DNA from: an uncultured Gammaproteobacteria bacterium
Lineage (GTDB): Bacteria > Pseudomonadota > Gammaproteobacteria > GCA-002705445 > GCA-002716945
Assembly (NCBI GenBank): GCA_902632305.1
Contig: CACPCG010000001.1
Span: 124,001-188,000, forward strand
Direction of reading: 5' to 3'
DNA: 64,000 nt
Part shown: positions 31,384 to 40,268 of the stretch, piece by piece
Numbering within the stretch: position 1 is the stretch's first letter
Layout: every line of letters starts with the position of its first letter
Made by a program: the position numbers and the translations under genes
Notes under the pieces: generated by a model
The model's database searches: none
The model's input: the letters and a program-made list of their open reading frames with translations, nothing else
What the model was told of the DNA's origin: nothing

Positions 31384-31965
31384 ATGTGTGGTAGGTTTTC
31401 ACTGAGTAATAAGGAGAGCGTCAAGTCAAAATTTGATATTGATATAAATCCTCGTTTCAATATTTCACCTGGCTCTGATGTGAATTTATTGGCATCTGGG
31501 CCTATCACTCTAACTTGGCAATTGTCACCACCTTGGGCAAAAAAGCCGATGAATCTTATCAATGCCCGATTTGAGACTCTAGATGAGAAGCCATCTTTCA
31601 AAGACACATCCAGATGCGTTTTTATAGTTGATGGTTGGTACGAATGGAAAAGATTTTTTGATTGGAAGCGCAGGGAGAATAAAAATCAACCATATTATCA
31701 CCATTTAGAAGGTGAGATATTTTTCATGGCAGGCATCTACAATGATAGTGGTTGTGCTATCGTCACAAAAGAGGCTACACGAGATCTTAAAAATATACAC
31801 CCAAGACAACCTTTTCTCTTATTAGAAAGTCAGATATCTGAGTGGTTATCAGGAGAACAATTTATAAAAGACCGATGCTCTAGTGATATACAGATACACA
31901 CTGTTTCTACATTCGTAAATTCACCCAAAAACGATTCAAAAGAATGCATGGCACCTATTCAATGA
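31384..31965 (+). CDS. SRAP-domain abasic-site protein (HMCES/YedK family)
   Basis: The family protects abasic sites in single-stranded DNA by a thiazolidine crosslink formed by Cys2. The protein begins Met-Cys-Gly-Arg-Phe. It contains Pro-Arg-Phe-Asn-Ile-Ser-Pro-Gly, Ile-Asn-Ala-Arg-Phe-Glu-Thr (active Asn), Gly-Trp-Tyr-Glu-Trp (active Glu) and an Ile-His-Pro-Arg-Gln-Pro region for the active His. The 193-residue length is at the short end but complete. It overlaps the next gene by 4 bases. Confidence 0.9.
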   Translation: MCGRFSLSNKESVKSKFDIDINPRFNISPGSDVNLLASGPITLTWQLSPPWAKKPMNLINARFETLDEKPSFKDTSRCVFIVDGWYEWKRFFDWKRRENKNQPYYHHLEGEIFFMAGIYNDSGCAIVTKEATRDLKNIHPRQPFLLLESQISEWLSGEQFIKDRCSSDIQIHTVSTFVNSPKNDSKECMAPIQ

Positions 31966-32168
31966 AGGGTTTCAGTGACTCAGAAATTAGCGAAATAATA
32001 GAAATGGCTCTATCAGATGACGTTCCATTTAAAACTATAGAGGAAATCTATGGTGTAAGCGCAGATCAAATAAAAAAAATCATGAAAAATAACGTGTCTG
32101 ATAGTTCATATAGGACATGGCGGAAGAGAGTGAAAGCTTTCTCAACTCGTAGAAAATACTATAAGTAG
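31962..32168 (+). CDS. DUF2805 / TIGR03643 family protein
   Basis: This small protein of 68 residues from ATG 31962 has the pattern Ile-Ile-Glu-Met-Ala-Leu-Ser-Asp-Asp-Val-Pro-Phe, then Ile-Tyr-Gly-Val-Ser-Ala-Asp-Gln-Ile-Lys and Arg-Thr-Trp-Arg-Lys-Arg-Val. These match the DUF2805 family of unknown function, whose helical shape suggests a small DNA-binding protein. I chose 31962 because it gives an ATGA overlap with the SRAP gene; an upstream ATG at 31944 is also in frame. Confidence 0.8.
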   Translation: MKGFSDSEISEIIEMALSDDVPFKTIEEIYGVSADQIKKIMKNNVSDSSYRTWRKRVKAFSTRRKYYK

Positions 32169-32239
32169 TATTGATTTTATTTAGACTCTGACTTAGAATG
32201 ATTCTAAATTTATTTCAGTCATATGGAAGGAGGATGATG

Positions 32240-32782
32240 ATGACTATACAAGTAGGTGATGAAATACCTAATATTAATTTTCAATTTAGAGAAGGCGACA
32301 CACGTCCAGAAAGAGGAACTTGCCCTGTTGGTGGTGAATTTGTCTCTAAATCAAGCAAAGAGCTTTTTTCTAATAAAAGAGTAATTATATTCTCACTACC
32401 TGGAGCGTTTACACCAACATGCTCAACTTATCAGTTACCCGGTTTCGATGAGAAATTCGAGGTATTTAAGGAACAAGGGATTGATGAAATTTACGTAGTC
32501 TCTGTTAATGATGCATTTGTTATGAATGCATGGGCTACAGATTGTAATATCAAAAATATTAAAACAATTCCCGATGGAAATGGCGAGTTTACAACTGCGA
32601 TGGGTATGAATGTTGCAAAGGATAATCTTGGTTTCGGTCAAAGAAGTTGGAGATATGCTGCAATTTTAAATGATTGTAAAGTCGAGAAGATATTCGAAGA
32701 GCCTGGGAAAGCAGATAATTTTGGCGAAGATCCATATGGTGAGACATCACCAGAAAATGTTTTGTCTTATTTGCAAGGTTAA
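32240..32782 (+). CDS. Peroxiredoxin, Prx5/thioredoxin-fold type
   Basis: This thiol peroxidase reduces H2O2 and organic peroxides. The peroxidatic Cys is in Pro-Gly-Ala-Phe-Thr-Pro-Thr-Cys-Ser, followed by Leu-Pro-Gly-Phe-Asp as in Prx5-type enzymes. Of the three consecutive ATGs at 32234, 32237 and 32240, AAGGAGG at 32227-32233 best fits the last (6-base spacer). That gives 180 residues; the frame is open back to 32198. It is convergent with blh, the two stop codons touching. Confidence 0.9.
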   Translation: MTIQVGDEIPNINFQFREGDTRPERGTCPVGGEFVSKSSKELFSNKRVIIFSLPGAFTPTCSTYQLPGFDEKFEVFKEQGIDEIYVVSVNDAFVMNAWATDCNIKNIKTIPDGNGEFTTAMGMNVAKDNLGFGQRSWRYAAILNDCKVEKIFEEPGKADNFGEDPYGETSPENVLSYLQG

Positions 32783-33682
32783 TTATTTTTTAATCTCATA
32801 AAAGATATTTAACATTAGATGTGGAAGTGTTAGGCATGCTAACAATATGAATGTGTATTTTGCGATAATAATATCAATCGTGTAATCACTAAAGTTTGAG
32901 AGCATGCCTAAGATAAAAATACTAAATACTACAGATGCTGACACGATTGTAAATAAGAACCCTCTCAATGTAAAACTATCCGGGACAAGTTTATCCTCAT
33001 AAATTGATATAATGTAATGATTTAATGAGTGATGAAAGCAGAAATATAAAACAAAAGATATCAAAGGTGGAAGAATTACAAAACACGGTATTAATAAAAC
33101 ATAGGGTAAAAATCTCTTATAGTTATTAGAATAAAATTTGTACAATACCAGAGTGAAATATACAAGCCAAATATATTCACTTACTAATGGCATTGTAACT
33201 GGGTAGCCAACTATCTGCTCAAATATAAAAAAGACATCCTTAGAGTGAAAAATAATCGGTAAGACAATGGGTATTGAGCCTATTATGAAAATATCAGATA
33301 TAGACATATCTGAATATTTTTTGTGAGCTAGTTCTTCCATCCCAAAATGATAAGCAGCTAGCAAAAGAAAGAACAACAATGAAGCTAGGGGCATTAGATT
33401 CCACAATAGAAAATATATTCCAGATATAAGTGTATAGCCTATTGTAAAAATCCATACCCAATTAGGATTTGTTCCTAACAATCTTTTTCCAATCGTATAA
33501 TCAAAAAAACCATGTGGTAAACCAATTACAGAAACAAACACAATTAGCAGGTAATACTGCATGTAGTAATCAAATACGTTAGGATTGATTAGAAACAAAA
33601 TTATGCTCAGCAGACTTAGATTAATTAATAAGAGTAACTGTGTATGTTCAAACTTTTTTACTGAATATTGATTTAATTGCAT
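32783..33682 (-). CDS. blh: Beta-carotene 15,15'-dioxygenase (Brp/Blh family)
   Basis: Blh cleaves beta-carotene into two retinals, the chromophore of proteorhodopsin. The 299-residue membrane protein has the family's His-containing motifs: Gly-Leu-Pro-His-Gly-Phe-Phe-Asp-Tyr, Tyr-His-Phe-Gly-Met-Glu-Glu and Phe-His-His-Ser-Leu-Asn-His. It is the last gene of the crtI-crtB-crtY-blh run and overlaps crtY by 35 bases, so it is probably translationally coupled. Confidence 0.94.
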   Translation of the reverse strand: MQLNQYSVKKFEHTQLLLLINLSLLSIILFLINPNVFDYYMQYYLLIVFVSVIGLPHGFFDYTIGKRLLGTNPNWVWIFTIGYTLISGIYFLLWNLMPLASLLFFLLLAAYHFGMEELAHKKYSDMSISDIFIIGSIPIVLPIIFHSKDVFFIFEQIVGYPVTMPLVSEYIWLVYFTLVLYKFYSNNYKRFLPYVLLIPCFVILPPLISFVLYFCFHHSLNHYIISIYEDKLVPDSFTLRGFLFTIVSASVVFSIFILGMLSNFSDYTIDIIIAKYTFILLACLTLPHLMLNIFYEIKK

Positions 33683-34757
33683 GGTTTATAAAAATTAATT
33701 TAGGCATATTTGCTATTATTCTTATGATATCAAAAATTGTCGGAATATCTGAGAGGAATCTGATTAGACAATCAGTATTATTTTTTTTGAACATATCATA
33801 TATTATCGATTTACTAGTTTTTGGTTTTGACATAATTATTCTGAGAAGGACATGATCCATTTTTCTCAGAATTTTCCATCTAAATGACTTCATTGGATTT
33901 TCTGATTTAATCCCTTTTAAATGTTTTGCTAGATAATCTGTTTGTTTTTGAATATTTAAAAATGTGTATCCTGTAGAGGATCTAGTGGCGCCTGAACTTA
34001 TGCCTATTCGTTCTATGCCATCAACAGAATTCTCCTCTTTAGTGGTCATAGGTATAACTCCATACTCATCTCGTATTACATCATAATCTGTGGTGAGATT
34101 TTTTTTAATATAGTCTTCTATTTCTTGCTTCATCTCTTCTTCTGGATATACTTTTTTCGAAAAATAAGTAGATTCAACTAAGATTGATTGATCATCTTTA
34201 GGAAGAACGTAAAAAAAGTGAAAATCATTTTGCTCAGTAAAATCCATCAATTTGGGTTTAAGCTTTATATTATTCTTTGGTTTTATAAAATACCCATGAA
34301 AAACTTGATATAGAGACGCTGAAATATCTGTTTGTCTGCTATCAAAGACTTTCTTTGCAAAAAAATGTTTACCATTAGATTCCACACAATATCCATCGCT
34401 TGATTTATAGACATCCGTGATATCAGAATCAAATATCAAGTCTATTTTTCTTGCTTCATCTAATTTTGGAATAATATAATCATCAAAGTCTTGTGAGTCA
34501 ATAGATACATATTTATTATTAGAGCAATTTAATAATACAGACTCTCCCTTTTTAATTTCTAATTCTTCATAGTGATTAGATTCTAGATCAATGAAATTAT
34601 GTTTATACGTATCCCAGTATGACCAGGTTTTTCTAATTCTTTTGGTCCTTGCAAATTTCTCGAGGACACATATTTTTAAATCAGAGTCTATTAGTTTGTA
34701 AGCTAGACTTAATCCAGCACATCCAGCCCCAATTATTAGGATGTCATATTTATCCAT
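33648..34757 (-). CDS. crtY: Lycopene beta-cyclase
   Basis: CrtY cyclises lycopene to beta-carotene. The 369-residue protein has an N-terminal Rossmann dinucleotide motif (Ile-Gly-Ala-Gly-Cys-Ala-Gly-Leu-Ser) and the Glu-Arg-Ile-Gly-Ile-Ser-Ser-Gly-Ala-Thr-Arg region typical of the CrtY family. It overlaps crtB by 8 bases and blh by 35. The operon order and overlaps support coordinated retinal synthesis. Confidence 0.92.
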   Translation of the reverse strand: MDKYDILIIGAGCAGLSLAYKLIDSDLKICVLEKFARTKRIRKTWSYWDTYKHNFIDLESNHYEELEIKKGESVLLNCSNNKYVSIDSQDFDDYIIPKLDEARKIDLIFDSDITDVYKSSDGYCVESNGKHFFAKKVFDSRQTDISASLYQVFHGYFIKPKNNIKLKPKLMDFTEQNDFHFFYVLPKDDQSILVESTYFSKKVYPEEEMKQEIEDYIKKNLTTDYDVIRDEYGVIPMTTKEENSVDGIERIGISSGATRSSTGYTFLNIQKQTDYLAKHLKGIKSENPMKSFRWKILRKMDHVLLRIIMSKPKTSKSIIYDMFKKNNTDCLIRFLSDIPTIFDIIRIIANMPKLIFINHAIKSIFSKKV

Positions 34758-35577
34758 TAGTAAATGGTAACTTTTTCAGAGCAATATGCAAATCAGCATT
34801 ATGTATAGTATCTTTTTTATTTTGTATATGATTGAGTATAAATTCACCAATACATTTCATTAATATAAGAAACTTTTCAAATTTTGTTGTGTGTATTTTC
34901 TTATGAAAGTACTTTTTTCGATTTCTAAGAATCTTTTTCCCTATTGCTTGATATAGTCTAAGTGACACAAGTATGGAAAACCTCGACCCAAATGGTATTT
35001 TATTGATACCTTTAATGGCGCTCCCATAATAATTTTCTGATATTTTTATCAACGCCTCTATTTTTTCAAATAACTTATCTTCATCAGTTTTATTTTTGAT
35101 ATTAACATTGTCAATCATATCTTGAGGGAGATATATTCTATTCATAGCTTTATCCTCAAAGACATCTCTGCATATGTTTGTAATTTGCATTGCTATACCT
35201 AAATCAATTGCAAAATACTTATCATTGTCATTGTCAATATCAAGTAATTCGCACATCATAAGACCTACGCAACCAGCCACTCGATAAGAGTAGATAATTA
35301 AATCATCTAACGTCTTTAGTCGTTGGAAGTTTCTGTCTGAATCTATGCCAATTTTAAGTTGCTTAATGATTTGCTCACTTATCTTTAAATCTTCAATTAT
35401 TTTGTCTACGTCAGGATTATTGATTTTTATATCACTATCCGCACTATCATCGTATTTCCGACAAAAAGCATAAACATTTAGAACCTTATATCTTATTGCA
35501 GCAGGAAGAAAAGACGAGGCTAGATAGAACGTCTTGCTATTATCTTTTAAAATCGCAAAATTCTCAGTGGATGTCAT
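34750..35577 (-). CDS. crtB: Phytoene synthase
   Basis: CrtB condenses two geranylgeranyl-PP into phytoene. The 275-residue protein has the squalene/phytoene synthase motifs Tyr-Ala-Phe-Cys-Arg-Lys-Tyr-Asp-Asp (first Asp-rich) and Gln-Ile-Thr-Asn-Ile-Cys-Arg-Asp-Val-Phe-Glu-Asp (second). It overlaps crtI by 14 bases. No crtE for its substrate is adjacent, so geranylgeranyl-PP must come from a gene elsewhere or a broad-range prenyltransferase. Confidence 0.94.
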   Translation of the reverse strand: MTSTENFAILKDNSKTFYLASSFLPAAIRYKVLNVYAFCRKYDDSADSDIKINNPDVDKIIEDLKISEQIIKQLKIGIDSDRNFQRLKTLDDLIIYSYRVAGCVGLMMCELLDIDNDNDKYFAIDLGIAMQITNICRDVFEDKAMNRIYLPQDMIDNVNIKNKTDEDKLFEKIEALIKISENYYGSAIKGINKIPFGSRFSILVSLRLYQAIGKKILRNRKKYFHKKIHTTKFEKFLILMKCIGEFILNHIQNKKDTIHNADLHIALKKLPFTNG

Positions 35578-37039
35578 AATCTCTTAAAATAAGTTTCTCT
35601 GTCGTTTTGGCAGTTGATATAACCCCTGGGACACCAGCACCAGGATGTGTACTCGCACCAACAAAATACAGGTTATCATATTCTTTTGATTTGTTTGAAT
35701 ATCTAAAATACGCCGATTGTCTAAATATTGGCTGAATGCCAAATCCACTCCCAGCAAAAGTATTTAGGTCATTTTCAAAATAATCAGGTGTCACATAAAA
35801 ATGATCAACAAGATTTTCTTTTACGCCAGGTAGAATGTTTTCATCTAGAATATTAAATACGACATTACTAAATTCCTCTCCATAAGCATTCCAATCAATT
35901 GAACTTAAATTATTAGCAACTGGCGCTAAAACATAAAAAGAATCCGAGTTCATCTGTTGATTGTCAGGGTCTGTTGCTAATGGTCTATGAAGATATAAGC
36001 TGGGATCAATTATTTTAACCCTCCTATCAAAGATATCATCTAGTAATTCCTTGTGTCTTTTATTAAATATAATCGTGTGATGTTGAACATTATTATAAAT
36101 CTTACTTGTAGAAAAATATAAAACAAATAAACTCATTGAGTGTTTAAGAAGTAGTGGCTTGTTAGATAATTTTTTTGGTTTCTTTTTGATAACTTTTTTA
36201 TAGAACATCGTAGGGTCTGCATTGCTCACAATTAAATCAGCATCAATAACACCGTTTTCAGTATCTACACCAGTAACGGTATTTTTAGATTTAATTAATG
36301 ATATTACCTCAGTATTTTTCACACATTTAACTCCTATCTCATTGAGTAATTTTTCTAAACCAGCAACAATTGCTCTTGTGCCACCTTTGGCATAAAATAC
36401 ACCCCATTTCCACTCTAGATATTGTATCAATAGATAAATAGAAGTTGTTGTGTATGGGTTTCCTCCAATCAATAGCGGGTGCATGCTCAACGCTTTTATT
36501 AAATTTTCATTCTCTATGTGTGAAGAAACAGATGAATGAACTGATTTATAAAATTTAATTCTCATTAACTCAGGTAAATATGGAATCATACTTTGTATTG
36601 ATTCAAATGGTTTATCAGATAGTTCTGTATATGCTGTTTTAAAAATTCTTTTTGAGAGTTTAAGCAATTTTATATATCCACGAGCATCTTTTTCTGAGTA
36701 ATTACTTTTAATTTGTCTTACCATTTGTAGGATATTATCACCATAATCAAAATGACTATTATCTGAAAAAATAAATCGATAATATGGTTTTACTTTAAGT
36801 AATTTAAAATACTCATTCCAATTCTTGTTGTGCATAGAAAATAATTCTTGGATAAGGTATGGAGCAGTTATCACAGTTGGTCCTGCATCATAGATAAATC
36901 CGTTGTGGGACAATGACCTTGCTCTGCCCCCAAGATTCTCTTGCTTTTCTATGAGTGTTACATCGAAATTATAATGTCTCAATCTACATGCTATAGCTAG
37001 ACCACCAAAGCCGGAGCCTATTACAATCGCTTTTTTCAT
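35564..37039 (-). CDS. crtI: Phytoene desaturase
   Basis: CrtI is an FAD-dependent desaturase turning phytoene into lycopene. The 491-residue length is normal. The N terminus has Val-Ile-Gly-Ser-Gly-Phe-Gly-Gly-Leu-Ala, then Glu-Asn-Leu-Gly-Gly-Arg-Ala. A C-terminal Gly-Ala-Ser-Thr-His-Pro-Gly-Ala-Gly-Val-Pro-Gly signature is present. It begins 51 bases after the opsin stop, with an intrinsic terminator between. Confidence 0.95.
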   Translation of the reverse strand: MKKAIVIGSGFGGLAIACRLRHYNFDVTLIEKQENLGGRARSLSHNGFIYDAGPTVITAPYLIQELFSMHNKNWNEYFKLLKVKPYYRFIFSDNSHFDYGDNILQMVRQIKSNYSEKDARGYIKLLKLSKRIFKTAYTELSDKPFESIQSMIPYLPELMRIKFYKSVHSSVSSHIENENLIKALSMHPLLIGGNPYTTTSIYLLIQYLEWKWGVFYAKGGTRAIVAGLEKLLNEIGVKCVKNTEVISLIKSKNTVTGVDTENGVIDADLIVSNADPTMFYKKVIKKKPKKLSNKPLLLKHSMSLFVLYFSTSKIYNNVQHHTIIFNKRHKELLDDIFDRRVKIIDPSLYLHRPLATDPDNQQMNSDSFYVLAPVANNLSSIDWNAYGEEFSNVVFNILDENILPGVKENLVDHFYVTPDYFENDLNTFAGSGFGIQPIFRQSAYFRYSNKSKEYDNLYFVGASTHPGAGVPGVISTAKTTEKLILRDYDIH

Positions 37040-37040
37040 T

Positions 37041-37079
37041 GGAAAATAAAAACATGGGGCTTGTATAAAAGCCCCATGT
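37041..37079 (-). terminator. Intrinsic terminator between proteorhodopsin and crtI
   Basis: On the minus strand an 11-base perfect stem (ACATGGGGCTT / AAGCCCCATGT, positions 37052-37079) with a 6-base loop is followed by TTTTTATTTTCC. It lies between the opsin stop and the crtI start. It would let abundant opsin mRNA end here, while pigment genes are read at a lower level by read-through or from their own promoter. Confidence 0.88.
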
Positions 37080-37090
37080 AATTGTTCAAC

Positions 37091-37849
37091 TTATGCAGTT
37101 TGTGCTGAATCTGAAACCGCAGCTGACCAAATGAACACACCAAATGCGATTTTGTTCACGAAGTCTGCTAAGTTATAGATTAGGTTAAGGCTTGCAGCAT
37201 CTACGCCACCCATTAGGTAGCCAAATAGATAACCTGCAGGGTAGATTGCCCATCCGACAAGAACTACCATTCTACATGCTGAGAACGCTGATTGTGCAGC
37301 TGCACTGACAGATTGACTGACCGTGCCTGCTTCACCCATGAAGATCTCATATAGAATATAAAACCAACCAGCCATACCTATTATGAATCCAAGCATTGCA
37401 GGAATTACTTTTGCTTCACCAAGATAACCTGCGACAAGCATAACGAGTGTACCGACTAGTAGTCTCCAGAAGACTCCTGCGCTAACTGCTGTTACTGCTG
37501 CAAGGATTAAATAGAATTCAATCATTTGTAGCGGTACAGTTAATACCCAGTCAATATATCTGAATACTGTTGGAGACTCACCGGTATCAACCCAGACTTC
37601 CCTCATATAAAAATAATGCACAGCAGCGATAAGTGTTACTAGTGACATGATTGACAAAGATGTTTGCCATTTGCCAGACACTCTGCTTCTTTCCATAAGG
37701 AAGAATATAGTAGCTGCAACCATTGCAATCGAAATAATCCAAAACGTCACGCCTACAAGGTCATCAGATCGCAAATCTCCAGCGAATGCTAGTGATGGTG
37801 CAAGTACTAATACTGCTGTTGGCATGAATAAGGAAAATAATTTTTTCAT
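37091..37849 (-). CDS. Proteorhodopsin, blue-light-type proton pump
   Basis: A retinal-binding light-driven proton pump of 252 residues with signal peptide (~1-23) and seven transmembrane helices. Key residues are present: His78, the acceptor Asp100 (in Tyr-Ile-Asp-Trp-Val-Leu-Thr-Val-Pro), Glu111 (donor), and retinal Lys233 in Phe-Val-Asn-Lys-Ile-Ala-Phe. At the colour-tuning position (L/Q105 of the reference) it has Gln108, the blue-absorbing type. I chose ATG 37849 because GGAG is 7 bases before it and it starts a proper signal peptide; the frame extends upstream to 37864. Confidence 0.97.
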   Translation of the reverse strand: MKKLFSLFMPTAVLVLAPSLAFAGDLRSDDLVGVTFWIISIAMVAATIFFLMERSRVSGKWQTSLSIMSLVTLIAAVHYFYMREVWVDTGESPTVFRYIDWVLTVPLQMIEFYLILAAVTAVSAGVFWRLLVGTLVMLVAGYLGEAKVIPAMLGFIIGMAGWFYILYEIFMGEAGTVSQSVSAAAQSAFSACRMVVLVGWAIYPAGYLFGYLMGGVDAASLNLIYNLADFVNKIAFGVFIWSAAVSDSAQTA

Positions 37850-37904
37850 ATTAAAACTCCTCAATTTCCTAATAATTGTGTGTTTCCACTCCTTTAAAGC
37901 CCCA

Positions 37905-37910
37905 ATTATA
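37905..37910 (-). promoter_or_regulatory. Candidate -10 element of the proteorhodopsin promoter
   Basis: On the minus strand a perfect TATAAT lies about 55 bases before the opsin start. The -35 region 17 bases further upstream (TATAAG-like) is poor. The distance is reasonable for a short leader, but experimental support would be needed. Confidence 0.5.
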
Positions 37911-38065
37911 TACTAAATTCCTCATTCCTTATACATAAATAAGAGCTATAACCATTCTAACCTTACAAAAAAAGATGTAGTAATGCAATATCTTTATGAT
38001 GGATTAAATCATTTAGAAAAATTTAGATTGTCTAAGTAATTTAGTCTAGAATGGTTCTAAATATT

Positions 38066-38476
38066 ATGATTAAAAATGAATGTTTATTCTGTAAAATTCA
38101 GGAAGAAAATTATTCGAAAGAAATTATATTTCAGTCTGATTATTTTTATGTTACCAGGGACAGCTATCCTGTCACTAAACTGCATACTCTAATTATTTCA
38201 AATAGACATGTCCCAACTTTTTTTGATCTTGATGATGTCGAAGTTTTAGATTTATCTAATATTCTCAAAAAACAGAAAATTGATATTAGAAATTTAGATG
38301 ACACTGTAACTGCATTTAATATCGGTATTAATGATGGGAAAGATGCTGGCCAAAGTATAAACCACTTACATGTCCATTTGATCCCAAGACGCGTCGGTGA
38401 TATTGATAATCCACAAGGTGGCGTAAGAGGTGTTATACCAAATAAACAAAAATACATAAGAAGAAAAACATCGTGA
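38066..38476 (+). CDS. HIT-family nucleotide hydrolase or transferase
   Basis: The protein carries Cys-Leu-Phe-Cys-Lys-Ile near its start and the histidine triad as Asn-His-Leu-His-Val-His-Leu-Ile-Pro-Arg-Arg. Members hydrolyse or transfer nucleotide monophosphates such as AMP-lysine or Ap4A-like substrates. I favour ATG 38066, which gives the usual Met-x-x-x-x-Cys-Leu-Phe-Cys start (136 residues); an in-frame ATG lies at 38051. It overlaps the next gene by 4 bases. Confidence 0.88.
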   Translation: MIKNECLFCKIQEENYSKEIIFQSDYFYVTRDSYPVTKLHTLIISNRHVPTFFDLDDVEVLDLSNILKKQKIDIRNLDDTVTAFNIGINDGKDAGQSINHLHVHLIPRRVGDIDNPQGGVRGVIPNKQKYIRRKTS

Positions 38477-38868
38477 TAGATATTGTAAAAAACAGGGTTA
38501 TAGATTGGGATCTTCAATTAAGAAAGGAGCAAAATTTTAATGAAAAGTTTGGAACAAATCTTTCACTGAATGAAATAAAGGAATTAACGGGATCTTTTAG
38601 GAGATTAACAAGTAAGAGTAAATCTAAGATAGGTAAAAATATATTTGAACAATGTGAGGAATTTTATTTATCTTTAAATACTCTCAAGCAAAATCAGTAT
38701 ATAAACATTTGCAAAAATCGAAGTGCGGCATTCTTTAGAATAGGCAATGAACCAAAGAAATCACCTTCTTCTGAACAAGATTATATAGATTTTGAAAAAT
38801 GGGAAAAAGAGTTGAAGGACTTTAAGGAAAATAATGATTGGGACAAATTTAATCGCGAAAAGGTTTAA
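38473..38868 (+). CDS. Hypothetical protein
   Basis: A 131-residue soluble, highly charged protein with GTG start at 38473, coupled to the HIT gene. It is rich in Lys, Glu and Asn, mostly helical in pattern, with no signal or membrane segment. The C-terminal part has a repeated Trp pattern (Glu-Lys-Trp-Glu-Lys; Asp-Trp-Asp-Lys-Phe). Its end overlaps the convergent HAD gene by 20 bases. I do not recognise a family. Confidence 0.6.
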   Translation: MIDIVKNRVIDWDLQLRKEQNFNEKFGTNLSLNEIKELTGSFRRLTSKSKSKIGKNIFEQCEEFYLSLNTLKQNQYINICKNRSAAFFRIGNEPKKSPSSEQDYIDFEKWEKELKDFKENNDWDKFNREKV

Positions 38869-39439
38869 AATAAGACTCATCAGCTAATTCCAACATTTCC
38901 TTATCGCCTCGGCTGTCACCATATACATGTATTTCAGAATATTCTTCAAGATTATATAAAGATTTAATTCTTTTTACTTTCTCAGGACCCCAACAATTTC
39001 TGCCAATTAATTTTCCAGTTATCTTATTTTCTTTTATTTCTACCTTTGTAGATATAAGTTTTAGAGAATTCTTATCACACCATGGTTTAAGCCACATATC
39101 AATTGACGCAGAGACAATAACAACTTCGTCTCTATTGTTTTTGTGCCAATTTATTTTGTCAATAGCTTCATCCCTGATAATATTGCCAATTTTATTATTT
39201 GAGTATTTTTCAGCTAAATCACGAAATTTGTTGGCAGATTCTCCCTCAAAGAAATGCGTGATTACTCTCTGCTTCATATTATTATTCGAAATTAAATTTA
39301 ACCAATATAGAACTAACGATGGTAGCGTAGCTAATACACCAAGAATAAATCTATGATAGCCATGATAAAAAATGATGAATCCTCGAAATGAATCTGATTT
39401 AGTTATAGTTCCATCAAAATCAAAAATTGCCAGCTTCAC
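38849..39439 (-). CDS. HAD-superfamily subfamily IB phosphatase
   Basis: A 196-residue HAD hydrolase. Motif I is Phe-Asp-Phe-Asp-Gly-Thr-Ile-Thr-Lys-Ser (nucleophile Asp7), motif II is in Val-Ile-Val-Ser-Ala-Ser, and the Gly-Asp-Ser-Arg-Gly-Asp motif supplies metal ligands. The layout resembles phosphoserine-phosphatase-like IB enzymes. A hydrophobic stretch (~residues 28-50) may be a cap element or membrane association. Its start touches the stop of the upstream SDR, so they form an operon. Substrate unknown. Confidence 0.85.
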   Translation of the reverse strand: MKLAIFDFDGTITKSDSFRGFIIFYHGYHRFILGVLATLPSLVLYWLNLISNNNMKQRVITHFFEGESANKFRDLAEKYSNNKIGNIIRDEAIDKINWHKNNRDEVVIVSASIDMWLKPWCDKNSLKLISTKVEIKENKITGKLIGRNCWGPEKVKRIKSLYNLEEYSEIHVYGDSRGDKEMLELADESYFKPFRD

Positions 39440-40167
39440 TAAATATTCAACCTTTTGAAAACGAACTCAGGGATAATCTTAATTATTAACATTAATATTT
39501 TCCAGTACCATTTTACATAAATTATATTTCTATTATTTCTCTGACCATTAAACACTATCCTTGCGATTTCTGATGGATGAGCTTCAAGATATTTGCCGTA
39601 ACCATCTCTTCTTAGATCAGATTGTATATACCCACAAATCACAGATAAGACGTGTACATTATAATTATACAATTCGTTTCTAATTCCACTTAGATAGGTT
39701 GTAAATGCAGCTTTTGAACAACCGTAGATATAATTCTTCTTTCGTCCCCTCTCTCCAGAAACTGAACTAATTCCAACTATAAACCCCTTTTTTAATCTTT
39801 TCATGTCCTCTATGAAAAATGATAGAAGACTAACTGGTCCTGTAATGTTTGTATTGATACAATTTAAAATATCTTTATTATTCGGATGAATTTTCCCTTG
39901 TAGTAAATAATTTCCAGTTGCAACGATTATTCCATAGGGTTTTACTCTGAGGTTTTGGTAGAATTCTTTATGTTTTTCAAATTCGCACAGATCAAATTCA
40001 GATAAATGAGCAGTTGTATTATATTTGCTTTTAAGCGATTCAGAAAAATCAGCTAACGAATCAATGTTTCTTCCAGCGAGAATAACCCCAAAGCCTTCTT
40101 TTGCATATAAAATAGCTAGTTCTTTTGCTAGTTCACTCTTTGCGCCTAATATTAGTATGTAATTCAT
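39439..40167 (-). CDS. Short-chain dehydrogenase/reductase
   Basis: A 242-residue classical SDR. The N-terminal Leu-Gly-Ala-Lys-Ser-Glu-Leu-Ala-Lys-Glu replaces the usual Gly-rich triplet, resembling the DprE2-like group. Ser of Ile-Ser-Ser-Val-Ser and the Tyr-Gly-Cys-Ser-Lys pair are present for catalysis. It is followed without a gap by the HAD phosphatase. A role in sugar or lipid-linked precursor reduction is a possibility, not shown by the sequence. Confidence 0.82.
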   Translation of the reverse strand: MNYILILGAKSELAKELAILYAKEGFGVILAGRNIDSLADFSESLKSKYNTTAHLSEFDLCEFEKHKEFYQNLRVKPYGIIVATGNYLLQGKIHPNNKDILNCINTNITGPVSLLSFFIEDMKRLKKGFIVGISSVSGERGRKKNYIYGCSKAAFTTYLSGIRNELYNYNVHVLSVICGYIQSDLRRDGYGKYLEAHPSEIARIVFNGQRNNRNIIYVKWYWKILMLIIKIIPEFVFKRLNI

Positions 40168-40268
40168 TTTTCATTTATTTAATATCAAATATCCTCATTA
40201 TTAACTATAGCATTAAATTAATAAATTTCTTCTTGTGAACATCTTATAAGACATCATACTATTTATGT

